Positions 59,348 through 64,000 of a stretch of 64,000 nt of DNA are shown one piece after another (within the stretch, counting starts at the first letter, position 1; every line of letters begins with the position of its first letter). The notes below the pieces were generated by a model, which saw only the letters and a program-made list of their open reading frames with translations, was not told where the DNA came from and did not search any database. The stretch is taken from NCBI GenBank assembly GCA_020637515.1, contig JACKKG010000001.1, positions 2,448,501-2,512,500 on the forward strand, given 5' to 3'. This DNA comes from Rhodobacter sp. (GTDB lineage Bacteria > Pseudomonadota > Alphaproteobacteria > Rhodobacterales > Rhodobacteraceae). The position numbers and the translations under genes were made by a program.

Positions 59348-59836
59348 GTGACCGCCAGTTTCCTGAGGATCGCCCGCATGTTGGACCGCGCCACGCTGGC
59401 GCTGTGCATGGCGGCGGGCGGCGTCTTGGTGCTGATGGTGTTGGTCAATGTGGTGCTGCGCTATGGCTTTGGCGCCGGCTCGATCAAGATGCAGGATCTC
59501 GCGAGCTACGCCTTTGCGGTCTTTCTGATCCTGTCGGTTCCGGTGTGCCACGCCCGGGGCGGCCACGTCCGCGTCGAGGTGGTATCCGAGCGTCTTCCGG
59601 CGACCTACCTGCCGCGTGCCGATGCCGTCGCCTGGCTGCTGTTCCTGGCGCCGGTCTTTGCGCTGATCGTCTGGGCCGGGTGGGGGGATGTGCTGTTCGC
59701 GTGGTCGATCCGCGAGGGCTCGACCACCCCCGGGGGGCTGGGCGGGCTTTTCCTGGTAAAGACGGCGCTGCCGGTGGCGGCGGCGCTGATGGTCGTGCAG
59801 GGGTTGGCGGCGGTGCTGCGGGCGGGCCGGGCATGA
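59348..59836 (+). CDS. dctQ: TRAP transporter small membrane subunit (DctQ-type)
   Basis: Four-helix subunit of a tripartite periplasmic transporter. The GTG at 59348 is preferred because AAGGAAGGA lies eight bases upstream; an ATG at 59321 would add nine residues. Seen are CMAAGGVLVLMVLVNVVLRY, SYAFAVFLILSVPVCHARGG, HVRVEVVSERLP and the final helix. The 162-residue length is normal. Overlaps dctM by four bases. Confidence 0.88.
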   Translation: MTASFLRIARMLDRATLALCMAAGGVLVLMVLVNVVLRYGFGAGSIKMQDLASYAFAVFLILSVPVCHARGGHVRVEVVSERLPATYLPRADAVAWLLFLAPVFALIVWAGWGDVLFAWSIREGSTTPGGLGGLFLVKTALPVAAALMVVQGLAAVLRAGRA

Positions 59837-61371
59837 CCGGCCAGGAGGCGATGCTGATCGTCCTGTTCCTGGCGCTGTTCGCGGGGATCCTGTCGGGCAT
59901 TCCCGCGATGCTGGCGATTTCGGGCGTGCCCTTCGTGCTGGCGGTGATCGCCGCGCAATTCGGGCTGTTCGACCTGGGGTTCCTCAACGTCTATCCTGCC
60001 CGGGTCTGGGGGGTGATGACCAATACGCTGCTGATGGCGGTGCCGCTGTTCGTTCTGATGGGCGTCTTTCTGGAGCGCGCGAACCTGGCCGAGGCGATGC
60101 TGCGGGTGCTGGCGCGGCTGCTGGGGGGCTCGCCGCTGGGCATGGCGTTGTCGGTGCTGGCGTTCAGCGCGATCATCGCAGCCTCGACCGGGATCATCGG
60201 CGCGACGGTGGTGATGCTGGTGCTGATCGCGCTGACACCGATGATCGAGGCGGGCGTGCCCAGGCGGCAGGCGGCGGGGCTGATCTGCGCCGCCGGCACG
60301 CTGGGGCAGATCATCCCGCCGTCGATCCTGCTGGTGCTGCTGGGCGACCAGATCGGCAACACCTATCTTGAGGCCCAGCAACGCGCCGGGAACTTTGCCC
60401 CGCAGCCCGTATCGGTGGCGGATCTTTTCGCCGGCGCGATGGTGCCGGGGCTGGTGCTGGTCGGGCTCTATGCGCTGTGGCTGGCGATCACCTTGCGGCC
60501 CGGGCGGGTGCGCAAGACCGCGCATGAACCGGTGGCGATGTCCGAAGTCCTGTTCACCTTTCTGCCGCCCCTGCTGCTGATTCTGGCGGTGCTGGGCTCG
60601 ATCCTGGGGGGGATCGCCACCGCGACCGAGGCCGCGGGGCTGGGCGCGGTCGGCGCCGGGCTGATGGCGGGGTTCACGATCAGTCGTGCGGGCTGGGAAC
60701 GCGCGCTGATCGCCTCGGCGGGGCTGGCCGCCTTTGCGCTGGTGGCGCTGAAGGTCGCGGGATTTGGCCGGCCCGGGCTGGACAGCGTCGCCGGCATCGT
60801 CAGCGTGGCCGCGGCCGGGTTGATCGCGCTGGGGGTGGCGGTTGCGGCGGCGCGGCTGTTGCGCGGGCGGATGCTGGCCGGCGCCCTGATCGAGACGATG
60901 AAGATTTCGGGCATGGTGTTCGGGATCGTCATCGCGGCGTCGATGCTGTCGCTGGTGTTCCGCGGCTTTGGCGGCGAGCACGCGGTCCAGGACCTGATGG
61001 CGGCGATGCCGGGCGGGCACCTGGGGGCGCTGGTGACCATCATGGCGCTGGTCTTTGCCCTGGGGTTCATCCTCGAGGCGGTCGAGATCATCTATATCGT
61101 CGTGCCGCTGCTGGGTCCGGCGGTTCTGGCGGGCGACATTTCGCCGGTCTGGTTCGCGGTGCTGATGGCGATGAACCTGCAAACCAGTTTCCTCACACCG
61201 CCCTTCGGCTTTGCGCTATTCTATTTCCGGTCGGTCGCACCCCAGGGGATCACCACGCTCGACATCTATCGCGGCGTGATCCCCTTCGTGCTGATCCAGA
61301 TCCTGGCGCTGGCGCTGGTGTTCGTGTTCCCTGGGCTGGCCACCTGGCTGCCCGACCTGATGTTCAACTGA
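59833..61371 (+). CDS. dctM: TRAP transporter large permease subunit (DctM-type), extended form
   Basis: Sodium-driven large permease. The 512 residues exceed the usual ~430 by some 80. The extra part is a hydrophobic stretch around GFTISRAGWERALIASAGLA through LLRGRMLAGALIETMKISGM, adding helices in the middle. Family marks are AISGVPFVLAVIAAQ, GVMTNTLLMAVPLFVLMGVF, STGIIGATVVMLVLIALTPM, QIIPPSILLVLLGDQ and late NLQTSFLTPPFGFALFYFR. It follows dctQ by ATGA overlap. Confidence 0.92.
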   Translation: MTGQEAMLIVLFLALFAGILSGIPAMLAISGVPFVLAVIAAQFGLFDLGFLNVYPARVWGVMTNTLLMAVPLFVLMGVFLERANLAEAMLRVLARLLGGSPLGMALSVLAFSAIIAASTGIIGATVVMLVLIALTPMIEAGVPRRQAAGLICAAGTLGQIIPPSILLVLLGDQIGNTYLEAQQRAGNFAPQPVSVADLFAGAMVPGLVLVGLYALWLAITLRPGRVRKTAHEPVAMSEVLFTFLPPLLLILAVLGSILGGIATATEAAGLGAVGAGLMAGFTISRAGWERALIASAGLAAFALVALKVAGFGRPGLDSVAGIVSVAAAGLIALGVAVAAARLLRGRMLAGALIETMKISGMVFGIVIAASMLSLVFRGFGGEHAVQDLMAAMPGGHLGALVTIMALVFALGFILEAVEIIYIVVPLLGPAVLAGDISPVWFAVLMAMNLQTSFLTPPFGFALFYFRSVAPQGITTLDIYRGVIPFVLIQILALALVFVFPGLATWLPDLMFN

Positions 61372-61383
61372 GGAGTCTCTCTC

Positions 61384-62445
61384 ATGAAACGCAGAACCTT
61401 TCTGAAAAGCGGTGCCGGCATCGCGGCCGTTGCCGGAGTCGCCGCCCCCGCCATCGCGCAGGAGCGGATCGAGTGGAACATGCCCTCGTCCTTTCCCAAG
61501 CCGGCGCCGGGCGTGGGCACCAATGCCACCCGCTTTGCCGAACTGGTCGAGCAGCTGTCGGGCGGGCGCATGGTCATCACCGTTTACGGCGCGGGCGAAC
61601 TGGTGCCGCCCTTTGCCGTCGAGGACGCCGTGCAGGCGGGCAACGCCCCCATCGGCCACGGCACGCCCTATTACGCGGCCTCGAAGACCGCCGCGGCGCA
61701 TTGGTTCACCGGCGTGCCCTTCGGCCTGACCGCGAACGAGCATTACGCCTGGCTGAAATGGGGGGGCGGCCAGCAGATCTGGGACGAGATCTACGCCGAG
61801 CGCAACCTCAAGCCCTTCTATTCGGGCAACTCGGGCACCCAGGCGGGCGGCTGGTTCAAGTCGCGCATTGACAGCCTGGCCGATCTTCAGGGCCTGAACA
61901 TGCGCATCGCCGGCCTGGGCGGCGAGATGATGCGCAAGCTGGGGGTCAACGCGATCCTGATGCCCGCGACCGAGATCTTCCAGGCGCTGCAATCGGGCGC
62001 GATCGACGCGGCCGAATGGGTGGGTCCGCTGCTGGACCAGGCCTTTGGCCTGCAACGCATCACCAACCTGTGTTACACGCCTGCCTATGCCGAACCCGGC
62101 GCGGCGTTGCAGGTGGTCGTCAACACCGACGCCTGGGCCGGGCTCTCGGACGATCTGAAGGCGATCATCGAGGCCGCCGCGGCGCAGGCGGCGATGGAGA
62201 CGCTGGCGCAGTTCGACTATTTCAACGTCACCGCCATGGCGTCGTTGCAAGAGGCGGGCGTCGAGTTCCTGTCGTTCCCCGACGAGGTCGTCGCGGCGAT
62301 GAAGACCGCATGGGACGAAGTGCGCGAGGAACAGCGCGCGGCCTCGGCCGACGCGGCCCGGGTTCTCGACAGCTACGAAGCCTATCGCACGGGTGCCGTG
62401 CCTTATGCGAACGCCTTTGTCGGGCGCTATCTGAACGATCGCTGA
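61384..62445 (+). CDS. dctP: TRAP transporter substrate-binding protein (TakP/DctP type)
   Basis: Periplasmic solute receptor of 353 residues. A twin-arginine signal (MKRRTFLKSGAGIAAVAGVA, ending APAIAQ) directs Tat export. The mature protein has IEWNMPSSFPKPAPGVGTNA, VYGAGELVPPFAVEDAVQAG, GGWFKSRIDSLADLQGLNMR and IFQALQSGAIDAAEWVGPLL. It resembles TakP, the alpha-keto acid receptor of R. sphaeroides, so a 2-oxo acid substrate is plausible. A dispersed hairpin element lies 23 bp after the stop. Confidence 0.92.
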   Translation: MKRRTFLKSGAGIAAVAGVAAPAIAQERIEWNMPSSFPKPAPGVGTNATRFAELVEQLSGGRMVITVYGAGELVPPFAVEDAVQAGNAPIGHGTPYYAASKTAAAHWFTGVPFGLTANEHYAWLKWGGGQQIWDEIYAERNLKPFYSGNSGTQAGGWFKSRIDSLADLQGLNMRIAGLGGEMMRKLGVNAILMPATEIFQALQSGAIDAAEWVGPLLDQAFGLQRITNLCYTPAYAEPGAALQVVVNTDAWAGLSDDLKAIIEAAAAQAAMETLAQFDYFNVTAMASLQEAGVEFLSFPDEVVAAMKTAWDEVREEQRAASADAARVLDSYEAYRTGAVPYANAFVGRYLNDR

Positions 62446-62467
62446 AACGCGAAACGGGAACAGGAAA

Positions 62468-62537
62468 AGGGGGGCTGTCTGCCCCCCTCTTCGCGTGCCG
62501 CGAATTCACCCCCCGAGGATATTTCCGGCACGAAGAT
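62468..62537 (+). repeat. dispersed downstream element, copy 3 (after dctP)
   Basis: Hairpin AGGGGGGC/GCCCCCCT (62468-62488), small hairpin TTCGCG/CGCGAA (62490-62504), then ACCCCCCGAGGATATTTC continuing CGGCACGAAGA (62508-62537). Copies 1 and 3 share the loop bases CTGTC and a TTC before the conserved line; the second hairpin differs in sequence but not in place. Confidence 0.7.
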
Positions 62538-62622
62538 GGGCCGGATACGAAGCGCCCCTGACACACGTTCGGGGACAAAGGTTCGGCGGCGGTTCGGCGG
62601 CGCGGCGGGGCGCGGGCGACCC

Positions 62623-63048
62623 TCAGCCCTGCGCGAGCCGGTCGATCATGTCGCGGAACTGGGCCAGTTGGTAGCCGTAGCGGGCGCCCGCGGCGATCAG
62701 ATCGTCGGTCGGCACGCGGCCTGCGTTGGCCAGCGCCCAGACGATCGACGAGCGGTTGCCCGACGCGCAATAGGCCAGCACCTTGCCCGGCGCGCCGTCG
62801 ATGGCGGCGCGCTGGGTTTCGACGTTCTCCATCGTCAATTGCCCGGGCATCACCGGGTTGAGGACGAAGACCAGGCCCGCGGCCTCGGCGGCGGCGCGCA
62901 CGGCCTCGGCCTGGAGCGGGGCCGGGTTCTCGGCGTCGGGGCGGTTGCAGATCACCGTGGTGTATCCGGCCGCGGCGAGGGCCGGGATATCTTCGGGGGC
63001 GATCTGCGGGGTGACGCTGTAGGCGTCGGTCAGCGGGCGGATGTCCAT
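62623..63048 (-). CDS. TIGR01244-type phosphatase/sulfurtransferase-like protein (Blh-type)
   Basis: A 141-residue DUF442 protein with a phosphatase-like active-site loop CASGNRS (Cys94 to Arg99). Other family marks are TPQIAPEDIPALAAAGYTTV and ICNRPDAENP. In related bacteria this domain is part of Blh, encoded with YeeE/YedE proteins under the persulfide sensor BigR. Here it lies next to two such membrane genes, so a role in sulfur-species handling is inferred. Confidence 0.88.
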   Translation of the reverse strand: MDIRPLTDAYSVTPQIAPEDIPALAAAGYTTVICNRPDAENPAPLQAEAVRAAAEAAGLVFVLNPVMPGQLTMENVETQRAAIDGAPGKVLAYCASGNRSSIVWALANAGRVPTDDLIAAGARYGYQLAQFRDMIDRLAQG

Positions 63049-63070
63049 GGCGTGCGTCCTGTGATCGGTC

Positions 63071-63511
63071 TCAACTCAGGGCCGCCGCCATCGCGTTGAA
63101 GCGGATGCGGAAGGCCGGCGCGACATACATACCGGCAAACATCGCCAACAGGAAGACCACGCCGCCGACGCCGCCCCAGCTGATCGAGGCCACCGCCGGC
63201 CCCGGGCACAGGCCCACCAGCCCCCAGCCGGCGCCGAACATCAGCGATCCGATCATCAGGTTGCGATCGACCTGGGTGCCGGGCTTGCCGGGCATGTCGC
63301 CGCCCAGAAGCGGGCGCGCGCGCCGCGCGGCGAGGTTCCAGGCCAACATGGTCGGCAGGATCGCGCCGGTCAGGACGAAGGCCAGCGTCGGGTCCCAGTC
63401 GCCGAAGATGTCGAGCCAGCCCTGGACCTTCTGGGTGTTGGTCATGCCCGACACGAGCAGACCGGCGCCGAACAGGCCGCCGGCGATGAACGAGGTGAGG
63501 TTGCGCAGCAT
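63071..63511 (-). CDS. YeeE/YedE-type membrane protein (DUF6691-like)
   Basis: A 146-residue integral membrane protein. The conserved cysteine lies in GAGWGLVGLCPGPAVASISW; FIAGGLFGAGLLVSGMTNTQ is the other marker. This half-size protein usually pairs with the GCTSGHG-type partner. The family includes the thiosulfate transporter YeeE and proteins linked to sulfide or sulfur-atom movement. Confidence 0.9.
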   Translation of the reverse strand: MLRNLTSFIAGGLFGAGLLVSGMTNTQKVQGWLDIFGDWDPTLAFVLTGAILPTMLAWNLAARRARPLLGGDMPGKPGTQVDRNLMIGSLMFGAGWGLVGLCPGPAVASISWGGVGGVVFLLAMFAGMYVAPAFRIRFNAMAAALS

Positions 63512-63940
63512 TCAGATGGTCTCCAGCAGGTGACGGAAGACGATGACGGCGAGGCCGCCGGAAATCAGGTAGAACATCGTCGCGGCGATTCCGCGCAGAG
63601 ACAGGCGCGAGATCCCGCAGACTCCGTGACCCGAGGTGCAGCCGTTCGCCAACCGCGTGCCGATCCCCACCAGCAGCCCGGCAAGGATCACCGCGGGAAT
63701 GTTGTCGGTGATGTGGGTGAGCACCGGCACGTTGTAGACCGGCTTCAGCAGTGCGGGGATCAGCGCGAGGCCGGCGACAAAGGCCAGGCGCTCGGCCCAG
63801 GTGGACCAGCCCGTGCGATCCACCAGCCCGCCGATGATGCCCGAAGCCCCCATGATCCTGCCGTTCACGAGGAGATAGAACGACGCCGCAGCGCCGATCA
63901 TGAGACCCCCGACGAGGCCCCAGATCCAATCGGTTTCCAT
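63512..63940 (-). CDS. YeeE/YedE-type membrane protein (GCTSGHG partner)
   Basis: A 142-residue membrane protein with the signature ANGCTSGHGVCGISRLSLRG, the cysteine pair expected to contact sulfur species. It immediately precedes its partner (stop and start adjacent). About 60 bases remain upstream in the window, so the regulator that might control the group cannot be seen. Confidence 0.9.
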   Translation of the reverse strand: METDWIWGLVGGLMIGAAASFYLLVNGRIMGASGIIGGLVDRTGWSTWAERLAFVAGLALIPALLKPVYNVPVLTHITDNIPAVILAGLLVGIGTRLANGCTSGHGVCGISRLSLRGIAATMFYLISGGLAVIVFRHLLETI

Positions 63941-64000
63941 GAAGTATTTCCCGTTTTGTCGTGCCCGTTTTTCAGGGGCATCTGATGGTTCGGCGTTGGC

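Overview
The window is high-GC chromosomal DNA of an alphaproteobacterium, most likely a Rhodobacter-type member of the Rhodobacterales. Supporting evidence is the dusB(nifR3)-ntrB-ntrC-ntrY-ntrX-trkA-trkH-hfq-hflX order, a C4-pathway 5-aminolevulinate synthase, a class II DAHP synthase, FnrL-type operators, and the rpmF-plsX-fabH-ihfA-merR run. No prophage, insertion sequence, CRISPR array or conjugative gene was seen. It is mostly core genome with accessory patches.

Layout. (1) 1-11.7 kb, plus strand: nitrogen two-component systems NtrBC and NtrYX, potassium uptake TrkA/TrkH, then Hfq and HflX. (2) 11.8-17.8 kb, minus strand: an isolated fliG, ispG, a RodZ-like HTH membrane protein, hemA and an exported protein. 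A perfect FnrL box between fliG and ispG faces a predicted small RNA. (3) 17.9-27.1 kb: M20 peptidase, cytochrome P450, the Entner-Doudoroff entry genes zwf-pgl (minus) and pgi (plus), with an HNH nuclease, a serine esterase and a base-excision glycosylase between them. (4) 27.2-35.3 kb: MobA-like transferase, two exported proteins, GlxA/GbdR-like regulator, DAHP synthase, PAS protein, yicC-gmk-gamma carbonic anhydrase, and a ribbon-helix-helix/PhyH pair. (5) 35.3-38.0 kb: a curli-like cluster (two curlin-repeat proteins, a CsgH-like protein and an unknown exported protein) in a repeat-rich setting. (6) 38.2-48.3 kb: VOC protein, M48 protease, glucokinase, TDT-family carrier, an alkaline-phosphatase-superfamily enzyme divergent from choline sulfatase, a receiver-like protein with a CtrA-type site upstream, a large DUF2339 membrane protein and rpe. 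(7) 48.5-58.8 kb: LuxR solo, rpsB-tsf, OlsB-like acyltransferase, bamE, yceD-rpmF-plsX-fabH, ihfA-merR, tRNA-Pro(GGG) and dCTP deaminase. (8) 58.9-64 kb: DUF454 protein, a TRAP transporter, and a sulfur module (Blh-like protein and two YeeE/YedE-type proteins).

How the parts relate. Carbon flow (glk, pgi, zwf, pgl, rpe), tetrapyrrole and isoprenoid synthesis (hemA, ispG), envelope lipid synthesis (plsX, fabH, OlsB-like, bamE) and nitrogen/potassium control are all represented. Oxygen control is suggested at two places: the FnrL box and predicted sRNA near 13.0-13.2 kb, and an FnrL-like box flanked by RegA/PrrA-like half-sites upstream of hemA.

The least explained features are three. The first is the predicted FnrL-linked sRNA with CCUCCC loops. 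The second is a three-copy element placed just downstream of pgi, dcd and the TRAP binding-protein gene. The third is the curli-like cluster, which has no secretion genes in the window and carries three different tandem arrays that all have a 12-bp period.
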